This document shows positions 1 through 8,636 of a DNA stretch of 63,769 bases, one piece after another (within the stretch, counting starts at the first letter, position 1; every line of letters starts with the position of its first letter). The position numbers and the translations under genes are program-made. Origin of the DNA: an uncultured Cyclobacteriaceae bacterium. GTDB taxonomy: Bacteria > Bacteroidota > Bacteroidia > Cytophagales > Cyclobacteriaceae. The stretch lies in NCBI GenBank assembly GCA_937146645.1, contig CAKZRQ010000052.1:1-63769 (forward strand), written 5' to 3'. The notes under the pieces were generated by a model, which did no database searches, was not told the DNA's origin, and worked only from the letters and a program-made list of their open reading frames with translations.

Positions 1-834
1 AAAGACATTTACCGCACTCGCCACACCTACGCAACCAAGTAATAGAGCGATGAAGGCTACCAAACTCAGAAAGTTGGAAAGATTCGCAAATGCTCGTCCG
101 GTAGATCTCTTGCGATCATCGACGGTATCCGCATCGACCCGATCAAGCTCCCACGCATCCTCATAAGGCTCAATCAATAGCTCGACGTCTGTTCCCTCCG
201 TAAATTGGTAATACCGATTATAGTTGACCCGGCTACCATACTGAACCAGTCCGGTCTCCTCCAAATATTCCATAGGGATATAGACTGTTGGAGCCACAGT
301 AGCGGTAATACCGGTTTGACCAGGAACCTGAGCAAGCTCACCTACCACTTCAAATTCAACTTCTCCTACCTTAATTACATCTCCGACATTGGCATTGAAT
401 TGCGCAAGCAGCGCTCCTTCTACCAAGGCCTTTTTACCTCCAGATCGGAAGGAAGCATCACCGTCTACTGGTTTAGTTTCTAAAGCTCCATAGAATGGAA
501 ATGCACCCTCGAGTGCCCTGACCTGAGTCAGTCGACTGGCACCTGTCTTAGGATAAGCCACCATGCTGGCAAAGTTCACCTCCCCTGCCATCTGTATGGC
601 CAGACTGTCAAGGGCCTGATCTCCGAGAGGTTTATTGTTTTCCAGAACTAAATCAGCACCCAGAAGCTCCTTAGCCTGACTATCTATATCCTGAGTGAGG
701 TTTTCACCAAAGCTACTTATCGCTACCAAGGCAGCAATTCCCACCACCATGGAGGAAACAAAAAGAAGCAGCCGGGAGATGTTTTTTCGGAAATCCCGAA
801 AAGCCATCTTCAAAATCCATGAAATATCAGGCAT
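1..834 (-). CDS. FtsX-like ABC transporter permease (YbbP-type), partial
   Basis: Open reading frame without a stop that runs off the left edge; about 278 residues are visible. It begins MPDISWILKMAFRDF, then a hydrophobic segment (about residues 20-42, LLLFVSSMVVGIAALVAI), a long extracytoplasmic part of MacB-periplasmic-core type (GADLVLENNKPLGDQ, later VGDVIKVGEVEFEVVGE), and a second membrane segment starting near the edge (FLSLVAFIALLLGCVGVASAV). Its ATG overlaps the last 8 bases of the upstream ATPase gene, so the two are translationally coupled and should form one exporter. The family (FtsX/MacB permeases) works in mechanotransmission or lipoprotein extraction rather than classic import. 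The divergent TesA-like gene next door matches the ybbA-ybbP-tesA arrangement of proteobacteria, which makes YbbP the best comparison. The true length cannot be seen. Confidence 0.85.
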   Translation of the reverse strand, partial: MPDISWILKMAFRDFRKNISRLLLFVSSMVVGIAALVAISSFGENLTQDIDSQAKELLGADLVLENNKPLGDQALDSLAIQMAGEVNFASMVAYPKTGASRLTQVRALEGAFPFYGALETKPVDGDASFRSGGKKALVEGALLAQFNANVGDVIKVGEVEFEVVGELAQVPGQTGITATVAPTVYIPMEYLEETGLVQYGSRVNYNRYYQFTEGTDVELLIEPYEDAWELDRVDADTVDDRKRSTGRAFANLSNFLSLVAFIALLLGCVGVASAVNVF

Positions 835-1504
835 GGGCTTCCTCCTGTATTTTTCCACCCTTGATATGAATGATTCGCTGAGTTTTGGCAGCCAGATCCA
901 AATCGTGAGTTACCAAAACGAGGGTAGTTCCCTCTTCTTTATTCAGGTCAAAGATTAGCTTTTCAATCATCTCACCTGTTTCAGTATCCAGATTACCTGT
1001 GGGTTCATCCGCGAAAAGAATTTTAGGTTCATTAGCGAAAGCCCTCGCAATGGAAACTCTTTGTTGCTCTCCACCGGAAAGCTGCGTGGGATAATGCGTT
1101 GATCGATCTCCCAAACCCACTTTAGAAAGAAGCTCCTGAGCTTTTTGTCTGGCATCTTTTCTCTTCTTCAGTTCAAGTGGAACCATCACATTTTCCAAAG
1201 CCGTCAGAGTGGGTAGCAATTGGAAATTTTGAAAGATAAAGCCAACTCGCTGGTTACGAATCGCGGCTCTTTCATCTTCAGAAAGACTTTCCATCGCCTT
1301 CCCATCCAGCTGGACAGATCCTGAAGTTCCTGAATCAAGACCTGCGCAGAGCCCTAGAAGCGTGGTTTTTCCGGAGCCTGAAGGCCCCACGATAGAAATG
1401 CTTTCCCCTTCTTCAATATCGAAAGTGACATCATCAAGAACCGTGAGACTGCGGCTACCACTTTTATAAGTTTTGGTGAGATTTTTAATTGAAAGAATAT
1501 TCAT
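827..1504 (-). CDS. ABC transporter ATP-binding protein, LolD/YbbA type
   Basis: 225 residues, the normal length of a stand-alone LolD/MacB-class ATPase. Visible motifs are Walker A GPSGSGKTT (residues 40-48), the Q-loop region FIFQNFQLLPTLTALENV, the signature LSGGEQQRV, Walker B ILFADEPTGNLD and the switch histidine in LVTHDLDLA. FQLLPTLTALENV and EPTGNLD are typical of the LolD/YbbA/FtsE group. It energises the permease encoded directly downstream, with an 8-base stop/start overlap. The 197 bases between its start and the divergent SGNH hydrolase gene must hold the promoters of both units; no certain promoter could be picked. The choice between LolD and YbbA rests on context, not on the sequence alone. 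Confidence 0.93.
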   Translation of the reverse strand: MNILSIKNLTKTYKSGSRSLTVLDDVTFDIEEGESISIVGPSGSGKTTLLGLCAGLDSGTSGSVQLDGKAMESLSEDERAAIRNQRVGFIFQNFQLLPTLTALENVMVPLELKKRKDARQKAQELLSKVGLGDRSTHYPTQLSGGEQQRVSIARAFANEPKILFADEPTGNLDTETGEMIEKLIFDLNKEEGTTLVLVTHDLDLAAKTQRIIHIKGGKIQEEAHA

Positions 1505-1701
1505 TGCGTGTGTTTAATAGCAAAAACATGATAAATGAAACGCCGTGTCCCCAACTTTGTTGAAAAAGATGAGTTTCATTCCTTTAGGTTTAACTTTATT
1601 TGATTTTCAGTCTTTGTTGCTTCATACACGATTGCAGCAACATGGGTTGAAATAAGTGAAAAGTGACGAGATTATAAATCCTTTTTATACCTCTGGAAAT
1701 T

Positions 1702-2424
1702 ATGCAAGCAAAATCAATATCTCAATCAAGCTTCGTAAACAAGGCCATAATGGTCTTTGCGGCTTTGGCAATTATGCTTTCTCTGGCGTATTGCGGAAGT
1801 CCTGAGAATACAGAAGTATTAGAAAACACTGCTCAGGAGCAAGAAACTGAAGCAGCAAAAGAAAACACACAGAAGAACATTTTATTCTTTGGAAATAGTC
1901 TTACGGCAGGATATGGGATTGATCAGGATGATTCCTTTGCTGGGCTCACTCAGAAGCGATTAGATTCTTTAGGAATAGACTATCGTGTAATCCATGGAGG
2001 TTTATCTGGCGAAACTACTGCTGGTGGACTGAGCCGATTGGATTGGTTTCTGGAGGATAAGCCTGACATTTTCATACTAGAATTAGGGGGGAATGATGGC
2101 TTGCGTGGGATTAAAATAGAAGAAACCAAAAGCAACCTTCTGGGAATGATTGATAAGGTGAGAGAGAAATACCCTGATAGCAAAATCATCCTTGCAGGCA
2201 TGCAAATCCCGCCCAATATGGGACAGGAATACACAAATCAGTTCGCCAAGATTTACCCTGAAGTAGCAGAGGAAAAAGATGTCACGCTTATACCTTTTTT
2301 ACTTGAGAATGTGGGTGGAATTCCTGAGCTAAACCTACCAGATGGAATTCATCCGACGGAAGAGGGACATCAGATTGTTTTCGAGACTATCTGGCCGTAC
2401 ATCGAGGAGAAAATTGGAGAATAA
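1702..2424 (+). CDS. SGNH-hydrolase lipoprotein, TesA-like arylesterase/lysophospholipase
   Basis: 240 residues. A signal segment (residues 13-30) ends in the lipobox LAYC, so Cys31 should be lipidated, followed by an acidic linker rich in Glu (about 32-57). The catalytic domain starts near residue 58 and shows all four SGNH blocks: GNSLTAG with nucleophile Ser66, a Gly in GGLSGETTAGG, Asn in ELGGNDGLRG, and the Asp/His pair in DGIHPTEEGH. The closest known family is TesA / arylesterase (thioesterase I, lysophospholipase L1). In E. coli TesA is a soluble periplasmic protein; here it is membrane-anchored. It is divergent from a YbbA/YbbP-like transporter, as in proteobacteria. The substrate is not known. 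Confidence 0.9.
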   Translation: MQAKSISQSSFVNKAIMVFAALAIMLSLAYCGSPENTEVLENTAQEQETEAAKENTQKNILFFGNSLTAGYGIDQDDSFAGLTQKRLDSLGIDYRVIHGGLSGETTAGGLSRLDWFLEDKPDIFILELGGNDGLRGIKIEETKSNLLGMIDKVREKYPDSKIILAGMQIPPNMGQEYTNQFAKIYPEVAEEKDVTLIPFLLENVGGIPELNLPDGIHPTEEGHQIVFETIWPYIEEKIGE

Positions 2425-2529
2425 TTTAGGAAGGTTAAAAATCCAATAAAAAATCAACCCCTGATCCATTCCTTCTTCCTTCTGTGATTTTTTCAGCTTA
2501 TCTTAAAAACTTTAAGAAAAATTTTAAGA

Positions 2530-4272
2530 ATGAGTTTTGAGATAAAAGAATCCGGTGAGTCTTACGATGTGATCATTGTAGGTTCTGGAGCCGGCGGAGG
2601 AATGGCCTCAAAAATCCTTTCAGAAGCAGGGTTATCCGTGGCGGTTGTTGAGGCAGGAGGTGATTTTGATCCCAAGAAAGAAGAAGATCGAACGCAACTA
2701 AGACCACCTTGGGAATCTGTTCGAAGAGGTGCCGGAACTCGAATCCGACCCTTTGGAGATTTTGATGCCGCCATCGGAGGTTGGGACATCGAAGGCGAAC
2801 CTTATACCCGAAAGAATGGGACTCAGTTTGACTGGTTTAGATCCAGAATGGTGGGCGGAAGAACAAACCACTGGGGAAGAATTTCTCTTCGCTTTGGCCC
2901 AAATGATTTCAAAAGAGCCAGTATTGATGGACTCGGAGATGACTGGCCTATCGGCTACGATGATGTCAAGCCCTACTATGATAAAGTCGATAAGCTAATC
3001 GGGGTTTTCGGCTCGAAGGAAGGAATTTACAATGAGCCTGATGGATTTTTCCTACCTCCTCCCAAACCAAGACTACATGAATTATACATAAAGAAAGGAG
3101 CGGATAAGGCTGGAATGCCGATGATTCCTTCAAGGTTATCCATGCTTACCCGACCTATCAACAATGAGCGAGGGGTTTGCTTCTATTGTAACCAATGTAA
3201 CAGAGCCTGCGGTGCCTATGCGGATTTTTCTGCTGGTACATGTTTGGTTCATCCTGCTATGAAAAAAGGGCAAGTAGATCTCTACACCCACTCCATGGTG
3301 CGAAAGGTTACAACGGATGAATCTGGTAAAGCCACAGGAGTTTCTTTTGTCTCCAAAGCCGATATGAAAGAGTATCGGTTGAATTCCAGAGTGGTAGTCC
3401 TCGGAGCTTCGGCCTGTGAATCCTCTCGAATTCTAATGAACTCAAAGTCCAAAGTATTCCCTGATGGTATCGGTGCCAGCTCAGGTACCTTGGGTAGATA
3501 TCTTCATGATTCCACCGGCGCAGACCGTATGGGAATCATTCCAGGTCTGATGGGACGTGAACGATACAATGAAGATGGAGTTGGTGGAATGCATATGTAT
3601 ACCCCATGGTGGCTTGATAATAAAGATTTAGACTTTGCCAGAGGCTATCACATTGAATATTGGGGTGGTATGGGCCAACCATCTTACGGAACAGGAATGG
3701 GAATGGACTCCATGAGGAAATACGTGATCGATGAGTTCGGAAAGCCTAGTCCAAATGGAGGTTATGGAGCCGGATTGAAGAAGGACATTCGAACGCTATA
3801 TGGTTCGACACTAGGAATGTCAGGACGAGGCGAAAGTGTACCGAATTATGACAATTACTGTGAAATCGATCCGGATACGGTAGATAAGTATGGAATTCCT
3901 GTTTTGAGATTTAATTACAATTGGTCGGATCAGGAAATCAAGCAGGCCAAGCATATGCAGGATACTTTTGAAGAAATCCTAACGAATGCGGGAGCTATTC
4001 TTTTGGGCGAAAAGCCCGGACCAGAATCCAAATACGGTTTAGCTGCCCCAGGAAGAATCATCCACGAGGTGGGTACTTCTAGAATGGGTAATGATCCAAA
4101 GACCTCGGTATGTAATTCCAACTCACAGGTGCATGACTGCAAAAATGTTTTTGTGGTGGATGCGGGAACATTCGTCTCACAAGCTGATAAGAATCCAACC
4201 TGGACCATCTTGGCACTAAGCTGGAGAACCTCGGATTACATCGTGTCAGAAATGAAAAAGAAAAATCTCTAA
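2530..4272 (+). CDS. GMC-family FAD-dependent oxidoreductase
   Basis: 580 residues. The N-terminal dinucleotide fold has DVIIVGSGAGGGMASKILSEAG (residues about 13-34) and an acidic strand end VVEAG. GGRTNHWGR (about 108-116) is the GMC FAD-contact motif, and the C-terminal GMC_oxred_C part shows GTSRMGNDPKTSVCN and NVFVVDAGTF...NPTWTILALSWR. A cysteine cluster CFYCNQCNRAC (about 217-227) is seen in the gluconate-2-dehydrogenase-like branch of the family and could bind a metal. There is no signal peptide of its own. The partner subunit four bases downstream carries a Tat-like signal, so the pair may be exported together as in membrane-bound gluconate/2-keto-gluconate dehydrogenases. The sugar or alcohol oxidised cannot be told from sequence. 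Confidence 0.92.
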   Translation: MSFEIKESGESYDVIIVGSGAGGGMASKILSEAGLSVAVVEAGGDFDPKKEEDRTQLRPPWESVRRGAGTRIRPFGDFDAAIGGWDIEGEPYTRKNGTQFDWFRSRMVGGRTNHWGRISLRFGPNDFKRASIDGLGDDWPIGYDDVKPYYDKVDKLIGVFGSKEGIYNEPDGFFLPPPKPRLHELYIKKGADKAGMPMIPSRLSMLTRPINNERGVCFYCNQCNRACGAYADFSAGTCLVHPAMKKGQVDLYTHSMVRKVTTDESGKATGVSFVSKADMKEYRLNSRVVVLGASACESSRILMNSKSKVFPDGIGASSGTLGRYLHDSTGADRMGIIPGLMGRERYNEDGVGGMHMYTPWWLDNKDLDFARGYHIEYWGGMGQPSYGTGMGMDSMRKYVIDEFGKPSPNGGYGAGLKKDIRTLYGSTLGMSGRGESVPNYDNYCEIDPDTVDKYGIPVLRFNYNWSDQEIKQAKHMQDTFEEILTNAGAILLGEKPGPESKYGLAAPGRIIHEVGTSRMGNDPKTSVCNSNSQVHDCKNVFVVDAGTFVSQADKNPTWTILALSWRTSDYIVSEMKKKNL

Positions 4273-4275
4273 GCC

Positions 4276-4980
4276 ATGAATAGAAGAGAAAATCTAAAAT
4301 TATTATTCGCCGGTTCTTTGGGAACAGGACTCCTCATGACAGGATGCGCACCTGAAGCAGAGAAAGCAAATCTACCCGAAGTAGCCACGGGAGGAACCAT
4401 AGGAGGAAGAACAGAAGAAGAAAAACTACGAGATCAAAAGCTTTTAGCCGAAAAATTCTTTACTGATGAAGAAAAGGAGAAACTCGCAATCCTGGTTGAC
4501 ATTGTCATGCCAGCTGATGAAGAATCACCGGCTGCAACCGAAGTTGGCGCGGTGGATTTCATTGACTTTATGATGATCGACCAGCCTTACAATCAAACTC
4601 GAATGCGAGGTGGAATGATGTGGCTGGATTTTGAATCGAATGAGAAATTTGGCAAACAATTTCTAGAGCTGAATCAAGATGAAACCATGGAAATTATCGA
4701 CCTGGTGGCTTGGCCAGATAAAGCCACTCCAGAATATGAAGGAGGGGTAAAATGGTTCAATATGGTTCGAAATTTTGCAGCAACCGCTTTCTTCTCAACT
4801 GAAGCTGGTTGGAAGTACATGGACTACAAGGGAAACACTCCCAATGCATGGGATGGGGTACCAGATGAAGTAATGCAAAAGCATGGCATGAAACTACCTG
4901 AGCAGTATCTGGACGTCTATTTGAAGCAGGAGGACCGGGGAAGGGTAGCTGAATGGGATGATGATGGAAACCTTATTTAA
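4276..4980 (+). CDS. Gluconate 2-dehydrogenase subunit 3-like lipoprotein
   Basis: 234 residues. The N-terminus MNRRENLKLLFAGSLGTGLLMTGC combines a twin-arginine-like NRRENLKLL with a lipobox ending at Cys24, so this is probably a Tat-exported lipoprotein. The rest fits the gluconate 2-dehydrogenase subunit 3 family, with LAILVDIVMPADEESPAATEVGAVDFIDFMM (about 72-102) as its best signature; the MVRNFAATAFFSTEAGWKYMDYKG stretch follows. It starts 4 bases after the GMC oxidoreductase stop, so the two form an operon and probably one complex. In such complexes the small subunit carries the Tat signal and guides export of the large flavoprotein. The unit is ended by a hairpin directly downstream. 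Confidence 0.88.
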   Translation: MNRRENLKLLFAGSLGTGLLMTGCAPEAEKANLPEVATGGTIGGRTEEEKLRDQKLLAEKFFTDEEKEKLAILVDIVMPADEESPAATEVGAVDFIDFMMIDQPYNQTRMRGGMMWLDFESNEKFGKQFLELNQDETMEIIDLVAWPDKATPEYEGGVKWFNMVRNFAATAFFSTEAGWKYMDYKGNTPNAWDGVPDEVMQKHGMKLPEQYLDVYLKQEDRGRVAEWDDDGNLI

Positions 4981-4991
4981 CAATAATCTTT

Positions 4992-5025
4992 AAACCCTGA
5001 ATTGAATAATTCAGGGTTTTTCATT
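4992..5025 (+). terminator. Rho-independent terminator of the GMC operon
   Basis: A perfect 12-bp stem (AAACCCTGAATT / AATTCAGGGTTT, 4992-5003 and 5008-5019) with a 4-base loop GAAT, then a T-rich run. It separates the oxidoreductase operon from the lipoprotein array. Confidence 0.9.
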
Positions 5026-5061
5026 TTATTCAACCTAAACTGATTAACTAAACCACTATTT

Positions 5062-6264
5062 ATGAAAACCAACCTTAAGCTGTTCAGCCTTTTGCTGGCT
5101 GGAGCAAGTCTCTATTCCTGCGACCAAAATTCTGCAGAAAACCAATCGATTAAATCTGAAAAGATATCCTTGGAATGGGAAATTCTAGATTCTCTTGACC
5201 TTGAGTACTTGGGACAACCTGTTTTAGCTGATGTTAATGAAACTGCGGGTAAAGTGGTCTTTTACGAATACACCGGCCAAGACCTCCTTATTACTGATTT
5301 AGAGGGAAACATAGAGTCGAAGTTTTCTAAATCCGGAGACACACCGGATGCTTATGGCTTTATGATGAGTCTTCCAGGATTCTACAATGAAAATGAAATT
5401 TCCATGCATGGCATGAATGGCTTTTTTCTCTATGACCTTGAAGGAAATATGACTAAAAAAGTTAAGCATCCTGAAGCTCCCGGAGCGGTTGCTTTTATGG
5501 CTCAAATCGGAAAAACTTCTGAAAGGACTACAATAAATGGTAAGGATTATATTCTTACTAAATCAACTCGCAGCAGGGACACATATCCTGGAGAAGAAAT
5601 CTATTACGAGAAATTCAGGGCTATAGAAGTTATTGATCCTGAGACAGAAACCGTGAATGACATAGTCCCATTTGAAGAAGGTAGTATCTTTCTTAACGGA
5701 ATGGGCTACATAAAAAGTGACTATATGCCTGCCTTTGAGGCTGATGGTAACGTTCTCTTTTCTGCTATGGGTGGGGAACCCATTTTATACAAGTATACCA
5801 TTACAGAAAATTCTGCTACTCTTGACACTGCTGTCAATCTAAGTATTCCCGAATTTCAGAAAATAGAAGGTAAAGAATTGGCTTCTTTCTCTAAGGGAAG
5901 CGTAGCAGTAACCTCCGTAACCCCCTCCATTCGAAATATCCACATTGTCGGAGACAAACTACTAGTAGCTTATTACTCTGGAATGTCGGATGATCAACTA
6001 AAAGAATTAGAGGGATATTATAATCAGGGTAATCAGGAAGAGGCTGAAGAGAGGTATTATGCTTTGGAAAAGAAAGTTAAAAGAGGTGTTTTAGTTTTTG
6101 ACAAAAACAGCCTTGAACTACTGGGAGAGTTAGCGATGCCTGAAGAAGCTAAATCCATAAATTTCGTTTCAGGTGATGAGTATCTATGGATGGTAAGAGC
6201 AGCACCTGAAGACGTAGAAGAAGACTTCCTCCGCGTTTACAAAGTCGGCCTAAATGCTGATTAA
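5062..6264 (+). CDS. DUF4221-like beta-propeller lipoprotein, array member 1
   Basis: 400 residues. The signal ends in lipobox LYSC with Cys20 and the mature end begins DQNSAEN. The family mark is WEILDSLDLEYLGQPVLADV (about 39-58), followed by repeating strand pairs of the form LxITDLEGNIESKF that suggest a six-bladed TolB/NHL-like propeller. The C-terminus ends DFLRVYKVGLN. It is the first of five consecutive paralogues (5062-10917) and is closest to the next one: same length, shared GFMMSLPGF/GFLMELPGF, GSIFLNGMGY/GSVFLNGMGY and EGKELASFS/EGKELSSFS. Acidic residues near the lipidated Cys could favour surface display in Bacteroidota (inference). Substrate and function are unknown. Confidence 0.85.
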   Translation: MKTNLKLFSLLLAGASLYSCDQNSAENQSIKSEKISLEWEILDSLDLEYLGQPVLADVNETAGKVVFYEYTGQDLLITDLEGNIESKFSKSGDTPDAYGFMMSLPGFYNENEISMHGMNGFFLYDLEGNMTKKVKHPEAPGAVAFMAQIGKTSERTTINGKDYILTKSTRSRDTYPGEEIYYEKFRAIEVIDPETETVNDIVPFEEGSIFLNGMGYIKSDYMPAFEADGNVLFSAMGGEPILYKYTITENSATLDTAVNLSIPEFQKIEGKELASFSKGSVAVTSVTPSIRNIHIVGDKLLVAYYSGMSDDQLKELEGYYNQGNQEEAEERYYALEKKVKRGVLVFDKNSLELLGELAMPEEAKSINFVSGDEYLWMVRAAPEDVEEDFLRVYKVGLNAD

Positions 6265-6300
6265 ATTCAATAAAATAAGAATTACAACTCCATTAATTCG

Positions 6301-7503
6301 ATGAAATTAAAACTGACAGCAATAGTATTTGGAATACTCTCTTTTGGTTTTTTCTCTTGTTCGGAAAACGCTGAAAATAATTTGAGAGAAGATGCCAGTC
6401 AAATAGACCTTGGTTGGGAGATTGTGGACTCTCTTGACTTTGAATATCTGGGAGACCCAGTTCTTGGTGATGTAAACGTAGCTGCGAATAGAGCACTTTT
6501 CTACAATTACGTAGACCAAAATATAATTTTAACCGACCTGGGCGGGAACATCATAAACGAGTTCAAAAAAACTGAGGACACCCCAGACTCCTACGGATTC
6601 CTCATGGAGCTTCCGGGGTTCTTTAATGATCAATCGATTTTGATCCTTGGACTTTCTGGTGTCTTCATATACGATTTGGAGAGTAATCTTATCAAGAAGA
6701 TTGATCATCCCGAAGCGGTTGGAATGGCGGCTTTTATGGCCAAAGTGGGAAAGACCATTAAAAGCACCTCCTTCGATGGTAAGGACTACATACTTTCAAA
6801 GTCTATTCGAAATAACGAAAGCTTCCCCGGAGAGCAGAAATTCTACGAAGAATTCACAGGATTGGAACTCATTGATGTGGAAGCAGGCACAGGAGTAGGA
6901 ATTGTCCCCTTTCCTGAAGGAAGCGTTTTCCTAAATGGAATGGGTTATTACATGAGTGATTATGAACCTGCTTACGCGGCAGAAGGTAAGAAGCTATATG
7001 CAGTCCTTGGAGGAGAGCCAATACTTCATGTTATGACCTTAAATAATGAAGGTGCTTCATTGGATACTTTGGTTAATTTGGAAATTCCAGGGTTTGGAGA
7101 GCTAGAAGGTAAGGAGCTATCCTCTTTTTCAGAAGGCTCAGTTATGGTTACAGGAAGTACTCCTGCTATAAGAGACATACATTTGGTTGATGGAAAAATA
7201 TTACTCCCATACTATGCTGGAATGGATCCAGGAAAAATGGAAGAGCTCATGGGAATATTTGAGTCTGGAGATCAAGAGTTAGCAGAAAATATGTACGAGC
7301 AATTTGAAAAAGAAGTAATCAAAGGCGTCCTGGTTTACGACTCAAAAACTCTTGAATATCAAGGTGAGATAAAAATGACTGAAAAGTTACCTAATGTCAC
7401 CTTTGCTTCTGATGGAGGTTTCCTTTGGATGCAGCGTCCAATGTCAAAAGAAGTAGAAGAAGACTTTAGAAGAGTCTATAAAGTTAAAATAACTGAGAAG
7501 TGA
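6301..7503 (+). CDS. DUF4221-like beta-propeller lipoprotein, array member 2
   Basis: 400 residues. Lipobox FFSC with Cys20, mature start SENAEN. It has the family motif WEIVDSLDFEYLGDPVLGDV and the C-terminal DFRRVYKVKI. It aligns with member 1 essentially without gaps, which points to a rather recent duplication, although third-codon positions have drifted clearly. The gap to member 1 is 36 bases, and the stop codon overlaps the GTG start of member 3. Unknown function: probably a ligand-binding or scaffold propeller held in the outer membrane. An N-terminal stretch of alternating Leu/Asp strand motifs (IILTDLGGNIINEF) repeats through the protein. Confidence 0.85.
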   Translation: MKLKLTAIVFGILSFGFFSCSENAENNLREDASQIDLGWEIVDSLDFEYLGDPVLGDVNVAANRALFYNYVDQNIILTDLGGNIINEFKKTEDTPDSYGFLMELPGFFNDQSILILGLSGVFIYDLESNLIKKIDHPEAVGMAAFMAKVGKTIKSTSFDGKDYILSKSIRNNESFPGEQKFYEEFTGLELIDVEAGTGVGIVPFPEGSVFLNGMGYYMSDYEPAYAAEGKKLYAVLGGEPILHVMTLNNEGASLDTLVNLEIPGFGELEGKELSSFSEGSVMVTGSTPAIRDIHLVDGKILLPYYAGMDPGKMEELMGIFESGDQELAENMYEQFEKEVIKGVLVYDSKTLEYQGEIKMTEKLPNVTFASDGGFLWMQRPMSKEVEEDFRRVYKVKITEK

Positions 7504-8636
7504 GAAGGTTGATTCTGGCTGTATTATTTGGAGGGATCATTTTAACATCATGTTCTGATGATATAGCAAGAGAAGAGAGAGACGATGTGTCGGTGGATTG
7601 GGAACTAGTCATTCTTGATTCCATACAGGTGGACTATTTGGGTGTAGCCAGAGGTGGAGAATTTCGTAATGGAAAGGGTGTTTTCTTTGATTTTGAGAGA
7701 AATAGCCTTGTTGAATTCGATGAAACGGGCAGAATTCTGAATAAGCAGGAATATCCAAAAGAGGGTCCAGGAGCTGTATCCTACCCTACTACCCAGCGAT
7801 ATTCAAAGGAAGGGACGCTTTACGCAAAGAGTTTTCTCAATATGATTTATGAGTTGAATGCAGATTTAACTTTGAATCGAGCAATTGAATTTCCATTCAT
7901 GTCTGCCTCACGAGATGGATCAAGCTTTCTTAGAACCATCGATATTCATAATGACAATGTGATTTTGTGGTATCCCGGAAGGGATGGAGCTGACCCTTAT
8001 GATCCGCATTTTTTCAAAGATAACCTTCTCTTAGAAAAGATAAATCTCAATACGGGAGAATCTGAACCGATCATTGAAATTGCTCCTTCCTCTCGTTATT
8101 CAACTGATAAGTATTGGGAAAGGCCATGGTTATCTTTTGGAGTTAATCAGGACTTTTTATTTCTCAATTTGAGTAATGAGCCTAAAGTCTTTGTTTATGA
8201 TCTGGCGAATGGGAATGAATTCTTGCATACCATTGACTTTGAACCTTCTAAGTTCATGGATAATGGAGAGCATTCGGAACCCTATCAGTACGTCTCTGGT
8301 GAGACAATGAAGGATGGCAGAATCAAGGGATTTTATACTTTGGATGATGGATTAGCCATTTTTTATTCAGAAGGAATTAGCGGAGAAATTTTTCAGCAAA
8401 ATGAACTTGGCAATCCGGAGAATTTTGGAAAATACCCTCTTTTCGAAAGAAGAATGCTCAAGGTATGGACCAAGGACTCCGTATTGACCAATGAGATGGA
8501 GGTCCCTGGAAAAGTGGATGCGATTTTAAATATTGAATCACTCACCAAACCATTTTACGCATTAAGGGATGATGATTTTATCGGAGAAGAGCATGACTTC
8601 ATTACTTTTTACAAAATGAAAATTCAGCCAAAGTGA
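7500..8636 (+). CDS. DUF4221-like beta-propeller lipoprotein, array member 3
   Basis: 378 residues from a GTG start that overlaps the stop of member 2 by 4 bases (GTGA). Lipobox LTSC with Cys18, mature start SDDIAREERDD, an acidic tail close to the Ser-Asp-rich lipoprotein export signals described for some Bacteroidota. The family motif is WELVILDSIQVDYLG. It is closest to member 4: both share LVILDSIQVDYLG, FEPSKF, SLT/SLSxPFxALRxDxFxGEExDxITFYK at the C-terminus, and WYPGRD/WYAGRD. Predicted secreted six-bladed propeller. No catalytic residues are recognised. Confidence 0.85.
   Translation: MRRLILAVLFGGIILTSCSDDIAREERDDVSVDWELVILDSIQVDYLGVARGGEFRNGKGVFFDFERNSLVEFDETGRILNKQEYPKEGPGAVSYPTTQRYSKEGTLYAKSFLNMIYELNADLTLNRAIEFPFMSASRDGSSFLRTIDIHNDNVILWYPGRDGADPYDPHFFKDNLLLEKINLNTGESEPIIEIAPSSRYSTDKYWERPWLSFGVNQDFLFLNLSNEPKVFVYDLANGNEFLHTIDFEPSKFMDNGEHSEPYQYVSGETMKDGRIKGFYTLDDGLAIFYSEGISGEIFQQNELGNPENFGKYPLFERRMLKVWTKDSVLTNEMEVPGKVDAILNIESLTKPFYALRDDDFIGEEHDFITFYKMKIQPK

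Noticed and set aside
1980..2234. Open frame on the minus strand inside the SGNH gene
   Set aside because: Shadow frame with no recognisable product; the plus-strand gene has all SGNH blocks.
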